This document shows positions 1-6,922 of a stretch of DNA of 14,899 bases, piece after piece. Each line of letters begins with the position of its first letter. Position 1 is the first letter of the stretch. A program made the position numbers and the translations under genes. The notes beneath the pieces were generated by a model, which made no database searches, was not told where the DNA came from, and worked only from the letters and a program-made list of their open reading frames with translations. The DNA is taken from NCBI GenBank assembly GCA_036639635.1, contig JAVWIF010000045.1:1-14899 (forward strand), in the 5' to 3' direction. Source of the DNA: JAVWIF01 sp036639635. Its GTDB lineage: Bacteria; Bacillota_I; Bacilli_A; Erysipelotrichales; Erysipelotrichaceae.

Positions 1-74
1 TAAACTATTATATTTCTTACCTTAAACAAAAGTACACTACATTATATGAACTATAATTCAGAAAGGAAATTGTT

Positions 75-236
75 ATGAAAAAAGATACTATGGTTAAGCT
101 TGGTATTAGTGCTTGGTTCTTAATCATCTTCTTAATTAGTATGTATTTCAAAATTGATTCTCCTTGGTTTTTAGCTGTTGGTTACGTTCCTGTATTATTG
201 TATGCGTTCTTCATAAGACAAAAGATAAACAAATAA
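75..236 (+). CDS. 53-aa two-helix membrane peptide, unknown function
   Basis: The reading frame starts at ATG 75 and ends at TAA 234-236. An AGAAAGGA-type ribosome binding site lies about 8 bases upstream. The peptide begins MKKDTMVK, then has a hydrophobic stretch at residues 9-25, a short polar turn around K26-I-D-S-P30, and a second hydrophobic stretch at residues 31-47. It ends in the basic tail RQKINK. This is the profile of a small inner-membrane hairpin protein with both ends probably in the cytoplasm. No family is recognised. It is convergent with the tRNA gene and not in an operon within the window. Its reality rests on the start signal, coherent codon use and the two-helix pattern, so it is likely but unproven. 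Confidence 0.7.
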   Translation: MKKDTMVKLGISAWFLIIFLISMYFKIDSPWFLAVGYVPVLLYAFFIRQKINK

Positions 237-253
237 TTACGCACAAGTATTAT

Positions 254-277
254 AAAAAAAAGCTCAAACAAGAGCTT
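254..277 (-). terminator. Intrinsic terminator of the tRNA-Arg transcript
   Basis: Read on the minus strand, AAGCTC and GAGCTT form a 6-bp stem (272-277 with 260-265) around a 6-base loop. The stem runs into eight U residues (complement of the A run at 254-261). It sits just past the 3' end of the tRNA. On the plus strand the hairpin is not followed by a T run, so it should terminate the minus strand only. Confidence 0.8.
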
Positions 278-288
278 CTATAATATTC

Positions 289-365
289 TGGTGCGCTCGA
301 CAGGATTCGAACCTGCTACCATCAGAGTCGGAGTCTGAAACTCTATCCAAATGAGCTACGAGCGC
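289..365 (-). tRNA. tRNA-Arg (anticodon CCG), CCA encoded
   Basis: On the minus strand this folds as a complete cloverleaf. The acceptor stem is GCGCTCG/CGAGCGC, followed by discriminator A and a genomically encoded CCA (289-291). The D stem is GCTC/GAGT, the anticodon stem TCAGA/TCTGA around the loop CTCCGAC, the variable loop is 5 bases (TGGTA), and the T stem is GCAGG/CCTGT with TTCGAAT. The anticodon is CCG, which reads the rare arginine codon CGG. The short variable loop excludes Ser and Leu. It has its own promoter and terminator, so it is a single-tRNA transcription unit. Confidence 0.95.
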
Positions 366-376
366 ATTGCGTGATA

Positions 377-385
377 ATTATAGCA
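377..385 (-). promoter_or_regulatory. Extended -10 promoter of tRNA-Arg
   Basis: On the minus strand the sequence TGCTATAAT is a TGn-extended consensus -10 box, placed so that transcription would start about 5 bases before the mature tRNA 5' end at 365. No good -35 box is visible 17 bases upstream (TAGTAT at best), consistent with an extended -10 promoter. Confidence 0.6.
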
Positions 386-429
386 CACAATAAAATCATA
401 TACTAGCCTCTACTACCTGCTTATTTTAC

Positions 430-897
430 CTATTTATGTTCAAACTTTTTATGTTCTTTTTCAAGTTCTAATAGAAACTGCTTTTTTTGCGTTCCATAAG
501 CATATCCTACTAGCTTTCCATTTGAACCAATCACACGATGACAAGGTATAATAATGGCAATCGGATTATGATTATTTGCATTTCCTACAGCTCTACTCGC
601 TTTATCGTTACCACATAGTTTGGCAACAGACTTGTAGGAACGAGTTTCTCCATAAGGTATGGAAGCTACTACTTTCCATACCTTTTCTTGAAACAGTGTT
701 CCATTTACTTCTAAGGGCAATTCAAATGTAGTCCTACTTCCATTAAAATATTGCGCAAGTTGTAAAATACAAGCTTGTGTTATTTCATTAGGATTCGCAT
801 CTTGTTTTTGTTCAACATATGTTAGTTCAATGATTGCTTTATAATTTGCTACTATTTTCAACCACCCTATTTTAGAATGATAATATTCAACGTACAT
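430..897 (-). CDS. ogt: Methylated-DNA--[protein]-cysteine S-methyltransferase
   Basis: This is a suicide DNA-repair protein that moves alkyl groups from O6-alkylguanine (and O4-alkylthymine) in DNA to its own cysteine, acting in the cytoplasm on the chromosome. The 155-aa length is normal for a single-domain Ogt. The active-site motif IPCHRV lies at residues 117-122 with acceptor Cys119. The helix-turn-helix region carries SRAVGNA (101-107) with the DNA-flipping arginine R102, and the substrate loop follows at GYAYG (131-135). Position 134 is Tyr, where E. coli Ogt and human MGMT have Gly and Ada has Trp. The start is supported by AAGGAG six bases upstream. It lies downstream of the ABC operon but is separated by a terminator, so it is probably expressed on its own. 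Confidence 0.95.
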   Translation of the reverse strand: MYVEYYHSKIGWLKIVANYKAIIELTYVEQKQDANPNEITQACILQLAQYFNGSRTTFELPLEVNGTLFQEKVWKVVASIPYGETRSYKSVAKLCGNDKASRAVGNANNHNPIAIIIPCHRVIGSNGKLVGYAYGTQKKQFLLELEKEHKKFEHK

Positions 898-928
898 ATA
901 TTCTCCTTTTCTATTCTAGTTCAAGTTA

Positions 929-964
929 TGAAAAGATGAAGCTATCATTATTGATAACTTCATC
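929..964 (-). terminator. Intrinsic terminator of the ABC transporter operon
   Basis: On the minus strand a 12-bp stem (953-964 with 935-946, one G-U wobble) closes a 6-base loop and is followed by UUUUC. The stem begins within the permease stop codon (TAG, 966-964). This compact terminator ends the ABC operon and insulates the downstream methyltransferase gene. Confidence 0.8.
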
Positions 965-3900
965 TACTCTACAGATTTTAATGACTCAACCATTGGAATC
1001 TTCTTTAACTTATTGTACATTACAAAGTTTACTATAATAGCAAATCCTACCGTAATTAAGAAAGAGTATACAAAGGAAATAAAGTTTATATTACGTCCAA
1101 ACATAACACTTTCTAATTCTGCGATACTCATGATTAACCCATGCAATCCAATACCTAATAATAGTCCTACTAACGCTCCTATTAAGGTTAAGAAGATATT
1201 CTCTCTATACACATAAGAACTTACTTCTTTATCATAGAAACCTAGTACTTTAATAGTTGCAATTTCTCTTAAACGTTCTGATATATTTACATTAGTTAAG
1301 TTATACAATACAACAAATGCTAATAATCCTGCAGATATAATCAAGACAACAACAACGATTGATAAAGATGATATTGTACTTTGGAAATTATTCGAAATAC
1401 TTGAATAGAAGGCAACAGATTCTATCGCTTCTTTCTTCATATAGGTACTTCCTAATTGTGATTCTAATTCTTTACTCGTATCTTTTAAGTCTGCGAATAT
1501 GATGGTTGGTAAAGGTGTTCTATGATAGATATCTTTATAATAATCTTCTGTCATATAGATAGCATGACCTACATAGTTCTCACAAATACCATTAATTTTC
1601 AAATCTTTTTTAGTGCCTTCTCCATCATCAACTGCAAACGTATCACCTATTGATAATTTCTTTAAGGTTGCTAACTTTTCAGTAATGATAACTCCATCAT
1701 TTGTTAAGGAAAGTTCTTTATGTCCTAAGCGTGTACGTAAGGTAATATATTTATTAAAATCTTTCATATCTTTACTTACATACAAATCAACACCCTTATC
1801 TTCTCCTTTATCAGCATATAAACCATGATACGTCGTCATTTCTAAAGCCGATTCAACATTCTTTTCTTTACTTAAAGATGCTAATACATCTTCTTGTTGC
1901 GAAGCTTTACTCTTATCTTTATATGCCATGGAAACATCAAACTTATAAATCTCTCCATATTGTTTACTTGCAATTTCGCCAATAGAATCTCGTATTCCAA
2001 ATCCCGCTACCAATAAAGCTGTACATCCACTAATTCCAATTACAGTCATTAAGAATCGTTTCTTATAACGAAAGATATTACGTGCAGTAACTTTATGAAT
2101 GAAGTTAAAGTGTTTCCAAATAAATGGAATACGTTCTAATAATATTTTTTTTCCATTCTTAGGAGCTTTTGGTCGCATTAATAAAGCAGGTGTTTCAATT
2201 AAGTCTTTATAACAAGCAAATATAGCTGCTATGATGGTAATAAGTGAAGATAATCCAACCGCTAATAAAGCAAGTGGTAAATCTGGTTGTAATCTTACTT
2301 CTGGCAAGCTATACATGATCCCCCATGCATTGAAGATTACTGTTGGAAAGATAATCATTCCTATCCAAGCTCCAAAGAATCCTCCAAATACACTGGCTAT
2401 CCCTGCATATGCTACATATTTCATAACAATGCTACGTTTACTATATCCTAAAGCTTTTAAGGTTCCTATCTCTTGTCTTTGTTCATCAACCATTCTTGTC
2501 ATCGTTGTTAAACAAACTAAGGCTGCTACTAGAAAGAAGAATAATGGGAATACTTCCGCAATTGCTCCCATACGATCAGCTGCACTTCCATAATCCATAT
2601 ATGAATAATGAGAATGACGATCTAACACGTACCATGAAGGCTCTTTAATTGCATTTACATCTTCTAATCCTTGGTCTATTTTTTCTTTTGCTTCTAATAA
2701 CTTTACAGCACCATCTTTTTCTTCTTTTGCTAATGTATCTTTTCCTTTTTCAAGTTCTGTACGACCATTATCTATTTTCGTTTGTGCTTGTGCAAACTGT
2801 GTATTTGCTTGTTCTCTACCTTGTGCAATCTGTTCTTTACCACCACTTGTTTCCTTTTGAATTGTGGCAATACCTGCACTTAATTGCTCTAGTCCTTGTT
2901 TACCTTTATCTAATTCAGCTTGTCCTGCTTTTAACTGCATTTGAATTGTAGCTAAACCTGCATTTGCTTGGTTTAATCCTTCTTCTAATTTTGCTTTGGC
3001 ATTGAGGTATTGTTGCTTAAGCTCTGGAGACAAACCAGGTTGTTGAAGTGCTGCATCTATTTTTGCTATTTCTGAATGAAGGGTTACAATCTTTTGCTGA
3101 ATTTGTACAATTTGAGTTTGCGCTTGTTGCGATTTTGCTTCAAACTCCGCTTTCCCTTGATCATATATTGGTTTTTGTGTAGCATACGTATTTTGTAACT
3201 CGGCTAGTTTTTGTAATGCGTTATTTAATTCTGTTTCTTTTGTGGAGAGGGTTGCTAAGGTCTTCGCTTTTTCATTGTTCAAAGTTGTTTGTGCATTATT
3301 TAAATCTATCTCACTCTGACTTAAAGTAGCCTTTGCTTCTTGTATTTTATCATCGAATATTTTTTTATTCTTATCATATTCATTTTGACCATCTTGAATC
3401 TTTTTCATTGCCTCTGCTTTGATATCTTCATAACGCAACGTTGCTTGTTGTTTTCCAAGGCTTGTAACCTTATCTTTAATTGGTTCTACAATATCAAAAT
3501 ACTTGTCACCATAAGTATTTACGGCTTTGGTATCTTTAAGCGTTACATAGGCTTCACTATAGTAGTCTTGTTTAAAGTTTGTATCAGGAATAATAGCAAA
3601 ACTATTAATTTTACCACTACCAATTGATGCACTACCTTTTTCAAAAGACAAATAATAAGGCATGGTAACTTCACCAACAACGGTATAGGTTGTATTCTTA
3701 ATAGAACTTTCAATATCACTATCTGTTCCACTACTAAATGTAAGTTCTTCTCCAATACGAGATATACTACCTCCTATTTTGGCATATTCTACTACACATT
3801 CATTTTCCTTTTCCGGTAATCGTCCATTTATTACTTTTAATTGATTGATATAGTTCTTATCTTTTTGCGTATCATTCATAGGATAAGACATTAATTTAAA

Positions 3901-4209
3901 CACTCGTTGAAGATTATTTTTAGTATTTAAGACATCCATACTATGGCTACCATAAACGCCTAGAACACCTTCTGTTTTCTTTAATGCGTTAACGTCATCA
4001 TTGGTTAAACCCATCGTGGACATAATCTTCATATCCATGAAGTTATATTCATCAAAATAACCATCTGCCGTGTTCTTCATTACCAGAACACTGTCTTTTA
4101 CACCAGCAAAAAAAGCCACTCCAATTCCAACAATCATAAATATGGAAATGAAGCGTCCAAAAGATTTTTTAATTTCCCTCAGGGTATCTTTTAGAAGCGC
4201 TTTTTTCAT
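964..4209 (-). CDS. FtsX-type ABC transporter permease with long coiled-coil domain
   Basis: This is the membrane subunit of a MacB/LolCDE-like (type VII) ABC system, 1081 aa from the chosen start. A first transmembrane helix lies near residues 19-37. An extracytoplasmic region follows, including a very long Gln/Ala/Lys/Glu-rich coiled coil around 260-525 with recurring ELxxG-type spacing. Next comes an FtsX core (helices about 555-575, 600-625 and 645-668), a fourth helix near 718-738, a second extracytoplasmic domain, and a C-terminal FtsX core (helices about 950-970, 1005-1030, 1042-1065). Cytoplasmic motifs REIGTLKALGY and REIATIKVLGF are FtsX hallmarks. The start at 4209 (MKKALL) is preferred because it lies one base after the ATPase stop; an upstream in-frame ATG would place 13 residues inside the ATPase gene. 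The substrate is unknown. Such systems export peptides or lipids, or act as mechanotransmitters at the envelope. Confidence 0.93.
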   Translation of the reverse strand: MKKALLKDTLREIKKSFGRFISIFMIVGIGVAFFAGVKDSVLVMKNTADGYFDEYNFMDMKIMSTMGLTNDDVNALKKTEGVLGVYGSHSMDVLNTKNNLQRVFKLMSYPMNDTQKDKNYINQLKVINGRLPEKENECVVEYAKIGGSISRIGEELTFSSGTDSDIESSIKNTTYTVVGEVTMPYYLSFEKGSASIGSGKINSFAIIPDTNFKQDYYSEAYVTLKDTKAVNTYGDKYFDIVEPIKDKVTSLGKQQATLRYEDIKAEAMKKIQDGQNEYDKNKKIFDDKIQEAKATLSQSEIDLNNAQTTLNNEKAKTLATLSTKETELNNALQKLAELQNTYATQKPIYDQGKAEFEAKSQQAQTQIVQIQQKIVTLHSEIAKIDAALQQPGLSPELKQQYLNAKAKLEEGLNQANAGLATIQMQLKAGQAELDKGKQGLEQLSAGIATIQKETSGGKEQIAQGREQANTQFAQAQTKIDNGRTELEKGKDTLAKEEKDGAVKLLEAKEKIDQGLEDVNAIKEPSWYVLDRHSHYSYMDYGSAADRMGAIAEVFPLFFFLVAALVCLTTMTRMVDEQRQEIGTLKALGYSKRSIVMKYVAYAGIASVFGGFFGAWIGMIIFPTVIFNAWGIMYSLPEVRLQPDLPLALLAVGLSSLITIIAAIFACYKDLIETPALLMRPKAPKNGKKILLERIPFIWKHFNFIHKVTARNIFRYKKRFLMTVIGISGCTALLVAGFGIRDSIGEIASKQYGEIYKFDVSMAYKDKSKASQQEDVLASLSKEKNVESALEMTTYHGLYADKGEDKGVDLYVSKDMKDFNKYITLRTRLGHKELSLTNDGVIITEKLATLKKLSIGDTFAVDDGEGTKKDLKINGICENYVGHAIYMTEDYYKDIYHRTPLPTIIFADLKDTSKELESQLGSTYMKKEAIESVAFYSSISNNFQSTISSLSIVVVVLIISAGLLAFVVLYNLTNVNISERLREIATIKVLGFYDKEVSSYVYRENIFLTLIGALVGLLLGIGLHGLIMSIAELESVMFGRNINFISFVYSFLITVGFAIIVNFVMYNKLKKIPMVESLKSVE

Positions 4210-4210
4210 C

Positions 4211-4915
4211 TTAGTACTCAATCCTTTCCACTGATAATGGATGTTCATTTAGCGTAATGCTTTCAATCTTCCCATTACGTACCTTAATAACTTTATCGCC
4301 CATCGCACATAATGCTAAATTATGGGTAATAACAACAACACTAATTCCTTGATTTTTACAAGTATCTTGTAATAATTTAAGAATTTGTTTTCCTGTATTA
4401 TAATCTAATGCTCCCGTTGGTTCATCACATAGTAATAGTTTAGGGTTTTTCGCTAGTGCACGAGCTATTGCTACACGTTGTTGTTCGCCACCTGACAACT
4501 GTGCAGGAAAATTACCAGCACGTTCTTTTAAACCTACAGCTTCAATTGTGTCATCAATATTTAAAGGATTCTTACATATCTGAGTAGCAAGTTCAACGTT
4601 TTCTTTTACTGTTAAGTTTTGCACAAGATTATAGAATTGAAATACAAATCCAATATCATAACGACGATAGGTTGTTAATTCTTTTCTAGAATATTTACTA
4701 ACTTCATTGCCATCGACAAAAATATTTCCACTACTGCTACTATCCATGCCTCCAAGAATGTTTAATATCGTACTTTTACCAGCTCCACTAGCGCCTGCAA
4801 TTACAACAAATTCACCTTTATCAATGGTAAAATCAACACCACTTAAAGCTTGTATTTCTACTTCTCCCATTTTATATATTTTCTTTACATCCTGAAATTC
4901 AATATAAGCGCTCAT
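4211..4915 (-). CDS. ABC transporter ATP-binding protein (MacB/LolD type)
   Basis: This is the nucleotide-binding subunit that drives the adjacent permease; 234 aa, the usual length. Walker A is GASGAGKST (41-49), the Q-loop glutamine is Q93, the ABC signature is LSGGEQQ (140-146), Walker B is LLLCDEP (160-166) and the H-loop histidine is H198. The sequence resembles the lipoprotein/macrolide/bacteriocin exporter class (LolD, MacB, SalX). The start at 4915 (MSAYIEF) is chosen because GAGGTG lies 6 bases upstream. In-frame GTG and ATG codons at 4924 and 4921 overlap that ribosome binding site and are less likely. The stop codon is separated from the permease ATG by a single base, which implies translational coupling and a shared transcript. 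Confidence 0.95.
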   Translation of the reverse strand: MSAYIEFQDVKKIYKMGEVEIQALSGVDFTIDKGEFVVIAGASGAGKSTILNILGGMDSSSSGNIFVDGNEVSKYSRKELTTYRRYDIGFVFQFYNLVQNLTVKENVELATQICKNPLNIDDTIEAVGLKERAGNFPAQLSGGEQQRVAIARALAKNPKLLLCDEPTGALDYNTGKQILKLLQDTCKNQGISVVVITHNLALCAMGDKVIKVRNGKIESITLNEHPLSVERIEY

Positions 4916-4960
4916 ATACATCACCTCTACCGTACTTTTCTTACTTCTATTATACTAGAA

Positions 4961-4989
4961 ATTATAAAAGAAAGCGTAGTTTTTGTAAA
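4961..4989 (-). promoter_or_regulatory. SigA-like promoter of the ABC operon
   Basis: On the minus strand TTTACA (4989-4984) and TATAAT (4966-4961) are separated by exactly 17 bases. A second possible -10 (TATAAT, 4954-4949) lacks a matching -35. The -35 and the spacer are overlapped by one copy of the direct repeat described separately. Confidence 0.7.
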
Positions 4990-5063
4990 CAATTTCAAAA
5001 TATAATGATAAATGCCGATGCGAACATACTAATATGAGTTATATAGAAAGCGTAACTCTTGTA
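4969..5063. repeat. Two copies of an imperfect 19-bp direct repeat in a divergent promoter region
   Basis: Copy 1 (4969-4987) and copy 2 (5045-5063) both begin AGAAAGCGTA and end TTGTA. They differ at 3 of 19 positions, all transitions, and start 76 bases apart. Copy 1 overlaps the -35 and spacer of the leftward ABC promoter, and copy 2 overlaps the first bases of the -35 of the rightward promoter. They could be operators for a shared regulator; chance similarity in AT-rich DNA is not excluded. Confidence 0.5.
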
Positions 5064-5087
5064 TTTCTAGATAGCTAGGATTATAAT
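5059..5087 (+). promoter_or_regulatory. SigA-like promoter of the DUF2156-GNAT gene
   Basis: TTGTAT (5059-5064) and TATAAT (5082-5087) are 17 bases apart. The expected start near 5094 leaves a short leader before the GTGAGGA ribosome binding site at 5101. Confidence 0.65.
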
Positions 5088-5110
5088 AACGATATTAAAA
5101 GTGAGGATTT

Positions 5111-6841
5111 ATGCGAAAACTAACATTAGAAAATCAAAATGAATTAAAGCCATATATCGAGCTAGCAAATTATAATGAATATAATTCAAATACGGTCACT
5201 ATGCTCATGTGGTCAACTATGTATGAAATATATTTTGAGTGTTACGAACACTACGCTATTGCCTATTCAAAAATGCCAAATCGCTCTGCTGTATGGATGA
5301 TGCCATATTGTGAAAAGATGTATCGTAAACAAGCGATTGAAAAGATTCAAGAAGTTTCTAGTCAAGAAAATCTTGCATTTGAGTTGCATTCAATGACAAA
5401 AGAATTTAAGGACTGGTTACAATCAACCTATCCTAATCAATATTTAATATGGTCTTGTTACAACGCACAAGATTATGTTTATGATCGCGCTCAACAAGAA
5501 ACATTAGTTGGAAAGAAAATGCAAAAACGTAGAAATCATTTTAATTTCTTTATGAAAGAATATGCCAATCGTTATCTATATAAACCATTAGAAAAAACAG
5601 ATATACCTTTCATATATGATTTTTTACATACTTGGCAAGCAGAAAAAGAAAGTGATAAAAGTATTGATGCTGAGGAGAACGGTATTCATTTGTTACTAGA
5701 AAATTTTGATGAATTAAACTTGCTAGGCGGTTGTATTTATATTGATGGCAATTTAGAAGCATTCAATATTACTTCTTTCTTATCTAAAGATTGTATAGAA
5801 ATCCATGTTGAAAAAGCGAATAAACATATTCGTGGTTTATATATTGCTATTTTGAAATTCTTCTTAGAAACACTTCCTCATGATATTATGTATCTGAATC
5901 GTGAAGATGATATGGGAAACGCTCAACTACGTAAAGCAAAGCATGATATGTGTCCAATCAAAAAAATAGAAAAATTTGGAAGTATTCATCAAGATGTTCA
6001 TATACAAAAAGCAACTGATGAATTTCTACCGCAAATTAAACAGTTATGGAAAGAACGCTTTTGCGAAGAAACAGTAGCATCAACGCAGTATTATTTTGAA
6101 CAGCTTTACCATAAAGAAAACTGCTATATTTTAACAAGTGATAACGAGCTGATTACTATGTTACAATTGCGTCCTATGGATATCGTTGTAAATCAACAAA
6201 TAGAACATGTTTCTTTTATTGTCGGGGTGGCAACTTCAAAAGAGTATGGTGGCGTTGGTTATATGAAAACCCTATTACATCATGTTTTATCAATTCTCAA
6301 GAAAAATCAAAACTACACACTTCTACAAGCTTATCATCCAGCTCTTTATACACCTTTTGGCTTTAAAGAAACCTACCAAAACCGTTGTGTAACCTTAGAT
6401 AAAAGTGCATATAAGAAAGCAAATGGTACCTTTCATTCAGACTATACAAAGCAAGAATTACTCGTGCTTTATACGCAATATACCAAAAATAAAGAAGGTT
6501 ATCGATTACGAAATGTCCAAGATTACGATACCTTATTAGCGTATAAAGCAATCTGGAATCAGTCTGTTTTAATACATAAAACAAATACCATCAATGATGG
6601 CTATATTATCTACACAGAAGATAGCAAATCTTGTACAATCAGTGAATGTATCTTCACAAGTGAAGAAGCACTCATATCCATGCTTGGTATGCTTTGTGAA
6701 AAAGAACAAGAAATTTGTGTTACGCTAGATAATGAACAAGATGTTATTGGAAATATAAAAATAGTGACAAATATGATGTGTAAAGAATTAGGAACTAAGC
6801 AATTTCCTAGTGAACATTTATTTATAAATGAAGAGATATGA
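5111..6841 (+). CDS. DUF2156 (MprF C-terminal-like) domain fused to Eis-like GNAT acetyltransferase
   Basis: The protein is 576 aa with no transmembrane segment or signal peptide, so it is cytoplasmic. Residues 1-290 match the DUF2156 / phosphatidylglycerol lysyltransferase C-terminal family. Markers are the basic stretch GKKMQKRRNHFNFF (134-147), the LLGG loop near 204-207, the HVEKAN segment (232-237) and the conserved NREDDMGNAQLRKAK (263-277). Residues 295-430 form a GNAT domain with a motif A-like segment VGVATSKEYGGVGYM (371-385) and the late signature LYTPFGF (412-418). The residue usually Arg or Gln in the acetyl-CoA loop is Glu here. Residues 430-576 form an additional C-terminal part of the kind seen in Eis-like proteins. 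The family suggests aminoacyl or acyl transfer; the acceptor is unknown. GTGAGGA just upstream supports the start. Confidence 0.85.
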   Translation: MRKLTLENQNELKPYIELANYNEYNSNTVTMLMWSTMYEIYFECYEHYAIAYSKMPNRSAVWMMPYCEKMYRKQAIEKIQEVSSQENLAFELHSMTKEFKDWLQSTYPNQYLIWSCYNAQDYVYDRAQQETLVGKKMQKRRNHFNFFMKEYANRYLYKPLEKTDIPFIYDFLHTWQAEKESDKSIDAEENGIHLLLENFDELNLLGGCIYIDGNLEAFNITSFLSKDCIEIHVEKANKHIRGLYIAILKFFLETLPHDIMYLNREDDMGNAQLRKAKHDMCPIKKIEKFGSIHQDVHIQKATDEFLPQIKQLWKERFCEETVASTQYYFEQLYHKENCYILTSDNELITMLQLRPMDIVVNQQIEHVSFIVGVATSKEYGGVGYMKTLLHHVLSILKKNQNYTLLQAYHPALYTPFGFKETYQNRCVTLDKSAYKKANGTFHSDYTKQELLVLYTQYTKNKEGYRLRNVQDYDTLLAYKAIWNQSVLIHKTNTINDGYIIYTEDSKSCTISECIFTSEEALISMLGMLCEKEQEICVTLDNEQDVIGNIKIVTNMMCKELGTKQFPSEHLFINEEI

Positions 6842-6869
6842 AAGACATGAAAACAATGTCTTTTCTTTT
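6841..6869 (+). terminator. Intrinsic terminator after the DUF2156-GNAT gene
   Basis: An 8-bp stem, AAAGACAT (6841-6848) with ATGTCTTT (6856-6863), closes a 7-base loop and is followed by TTCTTTT. It starts at the last base of the TGA stop codon. Confidence 0.85.
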
Positions 6870-6889
6870 ATGCATTACTTCTGAATCCA

Positions 6890-6898
6890 TGTTACAAT
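6890..6898 (+). promoter_or_regulatory. Extended -10 promoter of the pRiA4b ORF-3-like gene
   Basis: TGTTACAAT is a TGn-extended -10 box located about 13 bases before the GAGGTG ribosome binding site at 6911. No convincing -35 is present. The same nonamer occurs in the promoter position of the radical SAM unit at 9815. Confidence 0.45.
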
Positions 6899-6922
6899 AA
6901 AAATAAATAAGAGGTGATGCAT

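Noticed and set aside
1..74. TATAAT at 52-57 as promoter of the 53-aa peptide
   Set aside because: The expected transcription start would fall within the ribosome binding site at about 61-67 and there is no -35 match, so no promoter was called; the real one may be outside the window or weaker.
929..964. Hairpin considered as a riboswitch or operator before the alkyltransferase gene
   Set aside because: The perfect stem begins in the permease stop codon and runs into a U tract on the minus strand, which is the layout of a terminator.
2649..2951. Plus-strand Leu-rich open frame opposite the permease coiled coil
   Set aside because: It is the antisense shadow of Gln/Lys/Glu-rich codons on the minus strand. 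It has no ribosome binding site and its composition is explained by the coiled coil.
4210..4248. Permease start 13 codons upstream, overlapping the ATPase gene
   Set aside because: The extra residues are encoded inside the ATPase C-terminus, and the downstream ATG one base after the ATPase stop gives the usual MKK...FtsX N-terminus.
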